A stretch of 7,980 nucleotides of DNA from a bacterium (GCA_018812885.1 JAHJCW010000010.1:1-7980); one strand, 5' to 3'. Shown: positions 1-7,489, counted from the stretch's first letter. Numbers and translations: made by a program. Notes: generated by a model from the sequence alone, not told the origin.

Positions 1-1
1 A

Positions 2-295
2 TATTATTTTTTAAGTGAATATGGAATTGATAATAATCTAGTAATGAAGCATTCACTCGAACATTTATCACTAATGAATTTAGGAATAGAAGTTTCACGT
101 GAACTACAACATGGAACGAATGATAATAAAATTCTAATTAATAAATCTACTTATGATGATTGTAAAAACATTGTGAAGATCTATAGAGAATCCGATAATC
201 ATACAGAAGTCGATTTTATGCTAGATTATCTTGAAACAGACTTAGAAAAATATTACAATAAACCAAAAGCGGAGATCGCGACAGATTTTCAATAA
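2..295 (+). CDS. C-terminal part of an unrecognised protein (5' end outside window)
   Basis: The reading frame is open from the first full codon of the window to TAA at 293-295, so this is probably the last 97 residues of a longer protein. An ATG at 44 could start an 83-residue product, but no ribosome binding site stands before it and the upstream codons are open. The visible part is hydrophilic and mostly helical in composition, with an acidic stretch near the end (DFMLDYLETDLEKYY) and no membrane segment. A short piece, ILINKSTYDDC, faintly recalls the end of class III nucleotide cyclase domains, but the rest does not fit and I make no assignment. It ends 44 bp before the outer-membrane protein gene on the same strand, so the two could be co-transcribed. 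Confidence 0.6.
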   Translation, partial: YYFLSEYGIDNNLVMKHSLEHLSLMNLGIEVSRELQHGTNDNKILINKSTYDDCKNIVKIYRESDNHTEVDFMLDYLETDLEKYYNKPKAEIATDFQ

Positions 296-339
296 AACTG
301 AACTAATTATATTAATCACACAAAAAAGGAGTGTAAAAA

Positions 340-1017
340 ATGAAAAAAACATTGGTAATTATTTTAACGATATTACTGTTGGGCACTTTTTCATTTGGTC
401 AAGAGTTTAATCCACCGGTAAAAGGTGAAAAAGCGATGTTGTTCGGCTTTAGCGGACTTGGCTTTTTAGGAGTACTAGAATACCAGGGCGGTTTCGGCTA
501 CAAAATGTTTTTGAGCAATAGCATGGCTCTCCGGACAGCCTTAATACTAAACTACAATAAGGATAATTTCCCCTATACTGAGGCAGCGGGTATAATTGGT
601 AAGGACGGATATGATAAGACATTTGGTATGGGTGCTGAAATAGCTTTTGAAATACACAAGGGTGGTGGCAGAATCGATCCTTACATAGGTGTTGGTGGAG
701 GGTTTTTCAGTACTACAACTGAATTTGCAAATCCTGCTACTGCTGCTACAGGAGGTACAATTGTCCAACCAACTTGGAAAAACCTACAAGGCGGAGATGC
801 CGGTATGAACTTTGGAGCTTTTTTCCTGCTGGGAATGGAATATTATATCACAGATAATCTAAGCTTAGCAGGCGAATATCATTTTGGATTTGATTACACT
901 GCGGCCCTTACCGAAGTATATGATAATGGCACAACCAAAACTGAATCGACTGGAGGTAGCTCAATGGGTTTGGGGATAACATCTTCAGGTCTTCTAACAT
1001 TGGCTATTTATAGATAG
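340..1017 (+). CDS. Secreted outer-membrane beta-barrel protein
   Basis: The 225-residue product starts with a clear Sec signal peptide: two lysines, a hydrophobic core (LVIILTILLLG) and a likely cleavage after FSFG, near residue 20, leaving QEF at the mature N-terminus. The mature part of about 205 residues is rich in glycine and aromatic residues and shows alternating amphipathic strands, for example DPYIGVGGGFF and LSLAGEYHFGF. This is typical of small 8-stranded porin-like or OmpW/OMP_b-brl barrels in the outer membrane. The start is fixed by AAGGAG at 326-331, 8 nt before ATG. The C-terminus (LAIYR) does not end in the classical phenylalanine but has the aromatic pattern of a last strand. 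A strong terminator follows. The exact family and ligand cannot be told; a structural or adhesive role is as likely as transport. Confidence 0.8.
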   Translation: MKKTLVIILTILLLGTFSFGQEFNPPVKGEKAMLFGFSGLGFLGVLEYQGGFGYKMFLSNSMALRTALILNYNKDNFPYTEAAGIIGKDGYDKTFGMGAEIAFEIHKGGGRIDPYIGVGGGFFSTTTEFANPATAATGGTIVQPTWKNLQGGDAGMNFGAFFLLGMEYYITDNLSLAGEYHFGFDYTAALTEVYDNGTTKTESTGGSSMGLGITSSGLLTLAIYR

Positions 1018-1035
1018 AATAATTCTATAGTAAAT

Positions 1036-1076
1036 AAAAACCCCCTGTCTGATTTTTATTATTCAAGGGGGTTTTT
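1036..1076 (+). terminator. Rho-independent terminator after the barrel protein gene
   Basis: An 11-bp perfect stem pairs 1036-1046 with 1066-1076: five A-T pairs, five C-G pairs and one T-A pair. The 19-nt loop is AT-rich. The 3' arm itself ends in the T run required for release. It lies 18 bp after the stop codon at 1017. The A run on the 5' side could let it work on the other strand too, but no minus-strand gene ends there. Confidence 0.9.
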
Positions 1077-1175
1077 ATATAATGCTTGCAATTATTTTAC
1101 ATAATTAAGTTCGATTAAAATTATTGAATCACGTTAATAATATCTAATTTTACCACAAGGATAATTGGATTTATA

Positions 1176-1607
1176 ATGACTAAAAATCGCGTATCTTGGG
1201 AAAACTATTTTATGAATATTGCACGAGAAGTGGCAACTCGTGCAACTTGTGATAGAAAAATGATCGGTGCCGTTATTGTACGTGGGAAAACAATACTTTC
1301 TACCGGCTATAATGGCAGTTTACGGGGGTTACCGCACTGTGACGAAGTTGGACATGAAATGGAAAATGGACATTGTGTACGTACAGTGCATGCTGAAGCA
1401 AATGCCATTGTACAGGCAGCTCGTCATGGAATTAGGTTAGAAGGAGCCGAAATTTATATTACCGCTTCACCTTGTTATAACTGTTTTAAACTAATTATCA
1501 ATGCAGGTATAACAAAGATTTATTACGGTGAATTTTATCGTGATGAGCGCATTACAAAACATGCTAAAGAACTTGATATTGAATTAGTACATCTCGGCGA
1601 AAATTAA
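1176..1607 (+). CDS. dCMP deaminase (cytidine/deoxycytidylate deaminase family)
   Basis: The 143-residue cytosolic enzyme should deaminate dCMP to dUMP, feeding thymidylate synthesis. The zinc-dependent deaminase signature is complete: HAE at 72-74, with H72 as zinc ligand and E74 as proton shuttle, and PCYNC at 99-103, with C100 and C103 as the other ligands. The N-terminal part has the ComEB/dCMP deaminase pattern: SWENYFMNIA, then RATCDRK, GAVIV and STGYNGSLRGLPHCDE. The GYNG and HCDE blocks separate it from cytidine and tRNA-adenosine deaminases. C25, H54, C55 and C67 are other conserved-looking positions. Length fits the family. No good ribosome binding site is seen; AAGGA at 1157-1161 is 14 nt from the ATG. 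The gene stands alone between two terminator-like hairpins, so it is probably monocistronic. Confidence 0.93.
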   Translation: MTKNRVSWENYFMNIAREVATRATCDRKMIGAVIVRGKTILSTGYNGSLRGLPHCDEVGHEMENGHCVRTVHAEANAIVQAARHGIRLEGAEIYITASPCYNCFKLIINAGITKIYYGEFYRDERITKHAKELDIELVHLGEN

Positions 1608-1613
1608 TTAAAC

Positions 1614-1640
1614 CTTGCGAAAGGTTAAAACCTTCGCAAG
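1614..1640. terminator. Hairpin between convergent genes, likely bidirectional terminator
   Basis: The arm 1614-1624 pairs with 1631-1640 (ten base pairs, bulged A at 1622) around a 6-nt TTAAAA loop. The stem is GC-rich against an AT-rich background. It sits in the 55-bp gap between the stops of the dCMP deaminase (plus) and the carboxylase (minus). The T tract is weak on both sides (ATTTATCT on plus, GTTTAATT on minus), so termination may be inefficient. A shorter alternative hairpin, AACCTT/AAGGTT at 1611-1626, competes with it. Confidence 0.6.
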
Positions 1641-1662
1641 ATTTATCTATAACAAAAGTCAT

Positions 1663-3414
1663 TCACCTGTTTTTTATTAATAAATATATTTCTTCCCGAA
1701 CATTTCCCTGAGTAACAACATGCTCTACGTGTCCGTGTTTTTTTAACCACAGGGTCGTTTGAAAATCTTTAGAGGTTTTTTTACCCGTATATTGCTCAAT
1801 TACTCGCCTTCCGGAAAAACCGATATTTCCTGCATACTTCTGAAATAATCTAATCCCACGCGAACCATAGCCAATGGCTACGCCACCAAGTGTCGGATCT
1901 GTGATTATAGTAATAACCGGTAAACCTGCTTTTTCAACTCGCGTTAATGCAACATGTGCTTTAGGAATACTTACCATAGATGAACATCCCTCATGCATGC
2001 GTGCTCCACCTCCGGCAGCTTGTAATATCAATGGTTTTTTATTTTTGATAGCAATTTCAGCAGCTCTCCAAATTTTTTCACCGGTACTCATACAAAATGA
2101 TGCACCAAAAAATCCAAAATCAGCTCCGCAGAAAACAATATCCCTACCCATAATTTTAGCATTGCCTGTAATCATCGAGGTCATCAAACCGGTTTTTTTA
2201 CGAGCGCTTTTTAATTTCTCTTTATATTCAGGAAATCCCAAAATATCTTTATCTATAATTAATTTGGTTTCCGTATGTTCAACAAATGAATCTTTATCAA
2301 ATAAATTTTCCATGCAATCCCATATTGATAGTCTTGTATAACGATAACCACAAATATCACAGACGAAACCATTATTTTTTAATTTGTCAAACCGAACCGG
2401 ATCATATATATGAATCCCGTTTTCATCATAACATCTCTTGTGACGCTTAAGATAACCGCCACTTTTTGATTGTGGTATACGTGATACTTTACGTTGAATT
2501 GCATTTACTTCTTTATTGGTTGTCTCAGACCACTGACCAATTTTAGACCATCGTTCTACCCTATTTGAAAATAATTTATTTCTTGGAATGACTTGTAATT
2601 CTGTAATAGCTTTTTCAAGATGTGAATGTAATGAGGCAATTGCTTGTTTTTTAAATCTATGCGCTGGTCCTTCCGGCTCCGGTACTATAATATCTACAAT
2701 ACCTAAATCATAACCTGCTTTCGAAGTAATCCTAGAAGCTGATGCTGCTTCATTTGCTCTGCTACGTGTATGAAATAATATCGATGCACAGGCTTCGGGT
2801 GTGATTACTAAGTAAGTAGAATATTCCATTGCCAATGTAATATCGCATCCGGTGAGTGCGATTGCACCGCCACTGCAAGCACGATTTATTATGATGGATA
2901 TAGTAGGCACAGTGGCTTCTGCCAAGGCATGAATTGTATCTCCAATGCGCCAAGCAATTCCTCTTGCTTCTGATGCTTCTGTTGGGTCTGCTCCCGGTGT
3001 ATCAACAAAAATAATAATAATGCGGTTTTCCTTATTGGCAGCATCAATTGCTTTAAGTGCACGTTCGTAGGAAGCTGGTGTCGGCATACCATCATTCCAT
3101 TTACGCATATCATTATTATTGCGCATTGCTTTAGTTAATTCTTTGTAATCAGAAGTGGGACCGGTTTGCTGTCCAATTAACATAACAGGTATTTTTTCGT
3201 CCTCAATTTCTAAAATGGCTCTGTGAGTTTGAATTAGACATGCTCCATAATCATCACTTCTAAAACAAATTTCCGGTTCAGAAAATATTTTTAAATAATC
3301 TAAGTATTTCGGTCTTTCAGGATGGAATGATAATTGATATTTCTCATATTCATCAAGCTGATGATAGTTAACTTTTCCTTTACGTTCAAATGGAAGATAA
3401 AAATGATTTGCCAT
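1663..3414 (-). CDS. Fused acetyl-CoA carboxylase carboxyltransferase, alpha (AccA) then beta (AccD)
   Basis: One 583-residue polypeptide carries both carboxyltransferase halves, which move a carboxyl group from carboxybiotin to an acyl-CoA. Residues about 25-293 match AccA: HPERPKYLDY at 31-40, VDTPGADP at 137-144, SGGAIAL at 181-187, EYSTYLVITPEACASIL at 197-213, VPEPEGPAHR at 244-253. The usual N-terminal helical region of about 50 residues is missing. Residues about 325-583 match AccD: GFFGASF at 434-440, AAGGGARMHEG at 466-476, TDPTLGGV at 505-512, IGFSGRRVIEQ at 531-541. The glycine pairs forming both oxyanion holes are kept, so activity is plausible. The AccD zinc ribbon is altered: C352-x2-C355 remains, but the first CxxC is replaced by H325-x2-C328. 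The ATG at 3414 has no Shine-Dalgarno and an in-frame stop lies four codons upstream. No biotin carboxylase or carrier gene is in view. Substrate is most likely acetyl-CoA, but the divergence leaves another acyl-CoA possible. Confidence 0.9.
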   Translation of the reverse strand: MANHFYLPFERKGKVNYHQLDEYEKYQLSFHPERPKYLDYLKIFSEPEICFRSDDYGACLIQTHRAILEIEDEKIPVMLIGQQTGPTSDYKELTKAMRNNNDMRKWNDGMPTPASYERALKAIDAANKENRIIIIFVDTPGADPTEASEARGIAWRIGDTIHALAEATVPTISIIINRACSGGAIALTGCDITLAMEYSTYLVITPEACASILFHTRSRANEAASASRITSKAGYDLGIVDIIVPEPEGPAHRFKKQAIASLHSHLEKAITELQVIPRNKLFSNRVERWSKIGQWSETTNKEVNAIQRKVSRIPQSKSGGYLKRHKRCYDENGIHIYDPVRFDKLKNNGFVCDICGYRYTRLSIWDCMENLFDKDSFVEHTETKLIIDKDILGFPEYKEKLKSARKKTGLMTSMITGNAKIMGRDIVFCGADFGFFGASFCMSTGEKIWRAAEIAIKNKKPLILQAAGGGARMHEGCSSMVSIPKAHVALTRVEKAGLPVITIITDPTLGGVAIGYGSRGIRLFQKYAGNIGFSGRRVIEQYTGKKTSKDFQTTLWLKKHGHVEHVVTQGNVREEIYLLIKNR

Positions 3415-3550
3415 ATTCAGTACTTATATCAGTTTACTTGCATTGATAATATCAAATATTAATTGAATTTATAATTGCGAAAATTAATAAACTTTTATTA
3501 TCTCATCACTTAATATAAGCTAAAATATTTTATTTCGACAAATTATGAAA

Positions 3551-5560
3551 TTACAATGCGGTAGCAACCATTTCGGCAATATCTAAAACCTGCATTGAAT
3601 CTTCTTTGCCCTTTACCTTTAATGCATCATCCATCATAATTGTACAGAAAGAACATGCAGTTGCTACAATATCAACTCCTGTATCAATTGCTTCCTGAAA
3701 ACGGACAGAATTAATTCTTTCTCCATCTTCAATATCATACCACATATTGCCGCCACCGCCGCCACAGCAAAAACTGTTCGCTTTATTCCTTTCCATCTCA
3801 ATTAATTTTCCGTTTTTCAGCACAGAACTAATGACTTTCCTAGGAGCTTGATACTCTCCATTATGACGTCCTAAATAGCAAGCATCGTGGTAAGTTATTT
3901 TACTATCTAAATATTTATTTAATTTCAATTTGCCCGAATCAATCAATTCCATAATAAATTGTGAGTGATGTTGTACCTTATAATTGCCATCAAAATCACC
4001 ATACTCATTTCCTATGGTATGGAAGCAATGCGGACATGGCGTTATTATTCTGTTAAACTTATATTTATTTAACGTCTCTATATTTTGCAATGCCATTGTC
4101 TCAAATAGATATTCTTCACCTAAGCGTCGAGCAGAATCACCCGTACAAGATTCTTCATTGCCTAAAACAGCATAATCAATATTTGCCGCTTCCAAGATTT
4201 TTACCATCGCTTTAGCAACTTTTTGATTGCGGGGATCGTACGAACCGGCACAGCCGACCCAATATAGCACATCAGCTTCTTTTTTCTCAGACATTAGTGG
4301 TAATTCGATACCGGCATCTTTTGCCCATTTTGTACGTTCACTTTTGGAAAACCCCCACGGATTTCCGGTGTTCATAGTTTTTTCCAAACTCTCAGCGGCT
4401 TGTGGATGTGGTTTCCCCTCCGACAATACTAAATATCTTCTCATGTCAGTGAAAGTTGGTATGTGATTGATCAGAACCGGACATTCTTCCATGCAAGCAC
4501 CACAAGTAGTACATGACCATAATTCGGTTTCAGTAATCGGATTTCCGACGATACCATTTACTTCTTTTTTATTTAAATATTTACCGTATAATTCATGCCT
4601 GATATCAGTAATAATCTTCATTGGTGAAAGAGGTTTATCAGTATTATAAGCCGGACATACATTTGTGCATCGCCCACATTCCGTACATGCAATACTATCT
4701 AATAATTGCTTCCATGTAAAATCTTCCAATTTAGTTGATCCCAATGATATTTCGTCAACATCCATGTCAGGATCTTCCATCAGTTTGCTAACAAACATTG
4801 GTTTTACTTTACCACGTAAATCTCTGTCTGTAAGTGCAATGTTTATAGTTGATATAATTGCATGGAATATTTTGGTATTAGGAAGAAATGCTATAGCTAA
4901 AAATGAGAGCAGGGCATGACTCCACCATAAATATGGCTCTAGAGCAGACCAAGTTTCACTACTAAATAAAAAAGATATTCTATAACCCACCCAAGAATAT
5001 TGAGCGATTGATGACTGAACATCGACAGCTAAACGTGCTGCCTCCGACAAAAATCCACCGAATATTAATAACAATATATATAACAAAACTCCAGAATCAC
5101 CAAATAGATTACCTCTACCTTTGAAAGCATCTTGTGGTAAGGATTTTGGTTTATTGATATGTCGGCGGAATAAAGCCATTAATATTCCAATCAGCGCCAT
5201 CATCCCGCCTGTATCATTTAATAATGCAAACCAGGGAGTGTCTAAATGAGGTAAATAGCTGACGAACCATCCTCTAGCAACAAAGAAGTCAACGGTTGTC
5301 GCGAATAATAAAATGAAAAAACCAAATCCTATGAAAAAATGCATAATTGATGCATAACTAAATGATTTTCTAAAGACTCTGCGCTGCAAAATTCCAAAAT
5401 AGAATAGATTAAAAATCGCAGGAATTATTTTAATTTTATAATCGGGATCGCTTTTACCAATACGTATCGCGAGAAATCTTCTAAGATTATAAATAAAAAT
5501 GACTACCGCAATCAATGCAAATAGATACAATACAGCCGGAACGTGGTGTGATACTTCCAC
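3551..5560 (-). CDS. Membrane Fe-S oxidoreductase, EtfAB:(methyl)menaquinone oxidoreductase type (NarI-like + 2x4Fe-4S + 2xCCG)
   Basis: This 669-residue protein likely carries electrons from reduced EtfAB to menaquinone at the inner membrane. The first 250 residues hold about six membrane segments (for example 8-27, 74-90, 118-132, 157-171, 213-227) like the heme-b NarI domain. H74, H215 and H233 are possible heme ligands. Two ferredoxin-type motifs follow: C292, C295, C298, C302 and C350, C353, C356, C360. Then come two cysteine-rich domains as in HdrB/HdrD and GlpC. The first has C437, C472 and PCPHC 508-512; it reads SCTGD instead of the double cysteine, which I believe is usual for this subfamily. 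The second is complete: C561, C598-C599, C636, C639. Start is GTG, supported by GGAGG 5 nt upstream. It lies 84 bp after etfA on the same strand, the known arrangement of EMO-type proteins. A lactate or glycolate oxidase Fe-S subunit is less likely given the etf genes. Confidence 0.88.
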   Translation of the reverse strand: MEVSHHVPAVLYLFALIAVVIFIYNLRRFLAIRIGKSDPDYKIKIIPAIFNLFYFGILQRRVFRKSFSYASIMHFFIGFGFFILLFATTVDFFVARGWFVSYLPHLDTPWFALLNDTGGMMALIGILMALFRRHINKPKSLPQDAFKGRGNLFGDSGVLLYILLLIFGGFLSEAARLAVDVQSSIAQYSWVGYRISFLFSSETWSALEPYLWWSHALLSFLAIAFLPNTKIFHAIISTINIALTDRDLRGKVKPMFVSKLMEDPDMDVDEISLGSTKLEDFTWKQLLDSIACTECGRCTNVCPAYNTDKPLSPMKIITDIRHELYGKYLNKKEVNGIVGNPITETELWSCTTCGACMEECPVLINHIPTFTDMRRYLVLSEGKPHPQAAESLEKTMNTGNPWGFSKSERTKWAKDAGIELPLMSEKKEADVLYWVGCAGSYDPRNQKVAKAMVKILEAANIDYAVLGNEESCTGDSARRLGEEYLFETMALQNIETLNKYKFNRIITPCPHCFHTIGNEYGDFDGNYKVQHHSQFIMELIDSGKLKLNKYLDSKITYHDACYLGRHNGEYQAPRKVISSVLKNGKLIEMERNKANSFCCGGGGGNMWYDIEDGERINSVRFQEAIDTGVDIVATACSFCTIMMDDALKVKGKEDSMQVLDIAEMVATAL

Positions 5561-5565
5561 TACTC

Positions 5566-5570
5566 CCTCC
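5566..5570 (-). promoter_or_regulatory. Shine-Dalgarno GGAGG deciding the GTG start at 5560
   Basis: On the minus strand AGGAGGGAGTA directly precedes GTG, a 5-nt spacer. The next in-frame ATG is at codon 73, inside the second membrane region, so the GTG is the only reasonable start. Confidence 0.8.
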
Positions 5571-5599
5571 TATATTATTTGGTTAGGAGAATTATTAAA

Positions 5600-5636
5600 G
5601 TATTGCCATTTCTTTATTTTATAGAAATGGCAATAC
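5600..5636 (-). other. Perfect 14-bp inverted repeat between etfA and the Fe-S oxidoreductase gene
   Basis: 5600-5613 pairs with 5623-5636 without mismatch around a 9-nt AT loop. On the minus strand it begins 8 nt after the etfA stop codon and is followed by TTTAATAATT, only a broken T run. Placed in an otherwise co-directional gene cluster, it could be a partial terminator, an mRNA 3'-end stabiliser or a processing site that sets different amounts of EtfAB and the membrane protein. A palindromic protein-binding site is also possible. Confidence 0.6.
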
Positions 5637-5644
5637 CTATACTT

Positions 5645-6616
5645 TTATTGATTCTTTAAAGCTTCTGTTAGTTTTGGTACAATTTCTAATATATCGCCAA
5701 CAACACCATAATCAGCGACCTCAAAAATTGGAGCATCGGGATCGCGATTAATAGCTACAATATTTTTCGAACCTTTCATTCCTACAACGTGCTGAATCGC
5801 GCCTGAAATACCTAATGCTAAGTACAAATTGGGCGTAACACTCTGACCAGAACTACCAACCTGATGAGAATTTGGTAACCAACCTGAATCAACTATCGGA
5901 CGTGAAGCACCGATTTCTGCTTTTAATGCAGCAGCTAAATCATTAATCATTGGTATATTTTCTTCTTTACCGATACCTCTACCAATTGATACAATCTTAT
6001 CTGCCGAAGTTAAATCTACTCCACCGGATTCTTCTTGGAATGGCTCTTCAGAAGTTGTTTTAAGTTGAGCAGAATCCAAAGTTACTTCCGCGGTACGTAT
6101 TTTTGCTGATCCCTTTTCAAGATTATCTAAAGAGTAGGCAGCAGATTGGAATCCAACTAATACAGGTCCATCAACTTTTGTTTCAATATCTACAGTTAGT
6201 TTACCATGTAATACTTGTTTTGTGAATAGTGTTTTACTACCTTCCACCTTATATCCGGTAACATCAGTTATTAAGGGTTTTTGAAGACGCGCACTAACTT
6301 TCGGGAAAAAATCACGGACTAAATACGAATAACCGGTTAATACAAATTTAGGTGATTCTTTTTCGACTATTTGTTTGACTGTTTCAGCATATGCATCTGC
6401 AGAATAACTTTTTAGATTGTCATCTTCAACGAGTAGAACCTCATCAACCTTAAAACTTGCTGCTTCTTTCGATAGGTTATCCGAATTTTTACCAAATACT
6501 AATACACTTACTTTTTGATTAAGGTCCTTTCCTAAAGCTTGAGCAGCTGCCACAGCTTCCTTACTGATACGATGAATTGCTCCGTTTGCTCCTTCGAGTA
6601 TTACTAAAATATCCAT
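5645..6616 (-). CDS. etfA: Electron transfer flavoprotein alpha subunit
   Basis: EtfA (323 residues, normal length) binds the FAD that moves electrons between acyl-CoA dehydrogenases and a quinone-linked oxidoreductase; it works as a soluble heterodimer with EtfB. The N-terminal alpha/beta domain begins MDILVILEGANG. The C-terminal FAD domain is complete: GRGIG at 212-216, SRP at 238-240, DSGWLPNSHQVGSSGQSV near 243-260, and the family signature LYLALGISGAIQH at 264-276 ending in VAIN at 287-290. In the FAD loop, QVGSSG stands where QVGQTG is common; the pattern is otherwise intact. Start ATG has AAGGAG with a short spacer. Only 9 bp separate it from the etfB stop, so the two are translated from one mRNA. 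A perfect inverted repeat follows the stop. Confidence 0.96.
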   Translation of the reverse strand: MDILVILEGANGAIHRISKEAVAAAQALGKDLNQKVSVLVFGKNSDNLSKEAASFKVDEVLLVEDDNLKSYSADAYAETVKQIVEKESPKFVLTGYSYLVRDFFPKVSARLQKPLITDVTGYKVEGSKTLFTKQVLHGKLTVDIETKVDGPVLVGFQSAAYSLDNLEKGSAKIRTAEVTLDSAQLKTTSEEPFQEESGGVDLTSADKIVSIGRGIGKEENIPMINDLAAALKAEIGASRPIVDSGWLPNSHQVGSSGQSVTPNLYLALGISGAIQHVVGMKGSKNIVAINRDPDAPIFEVADYGVVGDILEIVPKLTEALKNQ

Positions 6617-6625
6617 TGCAACTCC

Positions 6626-7405
6626 TTATATAACTTTAATATTTTTCTTAAAAATATCGATCATGCGATCTACGATTTGATCGGTGGAACCTTCTATCAT
6701 CTCAGTTCGCTTTTCGGCTTTATGCGTATACATTCTTGAGAATTCTTGCATTGGAGTTCCACTTCCTTTTACATCGCTTTTAGCGATAGATTTTATTTCT
6801 TTCTTTTTAGCACCCATAATGCCTTTAAGCGATGGATAGCGCGGCTGATTCAAACCTGATTGAATTGTAATGCAAGCGGGGAATGGTAATGTAACCCACT
6901 GGAACCAACCCGATTCAAGTTCGCGCTTAACGCGTAACTTACCCTTCTGCAACTCTACACCCATCACTAACGTAGCAGTTGACATTCCAAGTAATTCACC
7001 CAAAATAACGCCGGTTTGACCTGAGCCTAAATCATCGGATTGCAGACCGGAAAGGATCAAATCAAATGATTCATCTTTCAAAGCTTCAGCAAAAATACTT
7101 GCGACCATAAACGGATCTGTTTCATACGGAGCTTCTTCTTGAATGTGAATAGCCCTGTGACCACCTTTCGCCAAAGCTTCCCTTATTATTTTAGGAGTAC
7201 GCTCGGCCGGACACATGCTAATTACCACTACTTCTCCTGCGCCGCCGGAACGTTCGATAATTTGCAGAGCTTCTTCTAATGCGTATGAATCACTTTCGTT
7301 TGTTGTAAAATCAATTGATTCTTCCACTACCCATTTCCCGCTGGTATCAATACGCAAAGGCGATTCACCGCTAGCTACTTGTTTAACTAAAACGCCTATC
7401 TTCAT
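6626..7405 (-). CDS. etfB: Electron transfer flavoprotein beta subunit
   Basis: EtfB (259 residues from ATG at 7405) is the partner of EtfA and binds AMP, or in bifurcating forms a second FAD. Visible family features: MKIGVLVKQV at the N-terminus, FTTNESDSYALEEAL at 33-47, LSGLQSDDLGSGQTG at 118-132, and the beta signature region VKRELESGWFQWV at 159-171 followed by GLNQPRYPSLKGIM at 184-197. In that region the usual EGG reads ESG and the following LP-P-A-C-I-T segment has a cysteine, small changes from the classic pattern. Lys-rich AKKKEIKS at 199-206 matches the conserved region that closes the nucleotide site. The gene is first in the minus-strand cluster and is preceded by a good promoter and a palindromic operator. 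Whether this pair bifurcates electrons cannot be read off; coupling to the nearby quinone oxidoreductase suggests it does not. Confidence 0.95.
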   Translation of the reverse strand: MKIGVLVKQVASGESPLRIDTSGKWVVEESIDFTTNESDSYALEEALQIIERSGGAGEVVVISMCPAERTPKIIREALAKGGHRAIHIQEEAPYETDPFMVASIFAEALKDESFDLILSGLQSDDLGSGQTGVILGELLGMSTATLVMGVELQKGKLRVKRELESGWFQWVTLPFPACITIQSGLNQPRYPSLKGIMGAKKKEIKSIAKSDVKGSGTPMQEFSRMYTHKAEKRTEMIEGSTDQIVDRMIDIFKKNIKVI

Positions 7406-7410
7406 TATGT

Positions 7411-7415
7411 CCTCC
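7411..7415 (-). promoter_or_regulatory. Shine-Dalgarno GGAGG deciding the etfB start
   Basis: GGAGG is followed by ACATA and ATG at 7405, ideal spacing. A possible TTG start at 7417 would overlap this site and add four residues (MEDI) not seen in EtfB, so the ATG is preferred. Confidence 0.85.
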
Positions 7416-7465
7416 AAAACTATAAAAAATCTTTTTTTATTTTTACCGATTTATCTATTTTAAAT

Positions 7466-7489
7466 AATAAACCGACCGGTCGGTCTATT
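7466..7489. promoter_or_regulatory. Palindromic operator, TetR-family type, at the etfBA promoter
   Basis: The core ACCGACCGGTCGGT at 7471-7484 is a perfect 14-bp palindrome. Extending to 7466-7489 keeps 11 of 12 base pairs. It is a GC-rich island in AT-rich DNA and lies just downstream of the predicted -10 box, over the expected transcription start, where a bound repressor would block transcription. From memory, this form resembles sites of TetR-family regulators of fatty-acid or phenylacetate degradation such as Thermus PfmR; these are released by acyl-CoAs. No TetR gene is in the window. Confidence 0.75.

Noticed and set aside
286..313. Possible promoter for the barrel protein (TTTTCA, 16 bp, TATATT)
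   Set aside because: The -35 match is only 4 of 6 and such combinations occur by chance in AT-rich DNA; read-through from the upstream gene is equally possible.
1874..2341. 155-codon open frame on the plus strand inside the carboxylase gene
   Set aside because: It lies fully opposite the well-conserved AccD region, shows no family pattern and is a shadow of the codon use of the real gene.
3415..3550. Short palindrome TTGATAATATCAA and promoter-like pieces before the carboxylase
   Set aside because: All are AT-only or nearly so, with no matched -35/-10 pair at 16-18 bp; no better than chance in this composition.
4143..4148. Loss of a cysteine (SCTGD instead of a double cysteine) as a sign of a broken first CCG domain
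   Set aside because: The remaining ligands are intact and I recall this form as usual in the ETF-linked subfamily, so it is not taken as damage.
7406..7417. Longer etfB starting at TTG 7417
   Set aside because: The TTG overlaps the Shine-Dalgarno site; the ATG at 7405 has ideal spacing and gives the canonical MKIGVLVKQ start.
7215..7463. 82-codon plus-strand frame opposite the etfB start
   Set aside because: It runs antisense through EtfB and its leader, has no ribosome binding site and no recognisable sequence.
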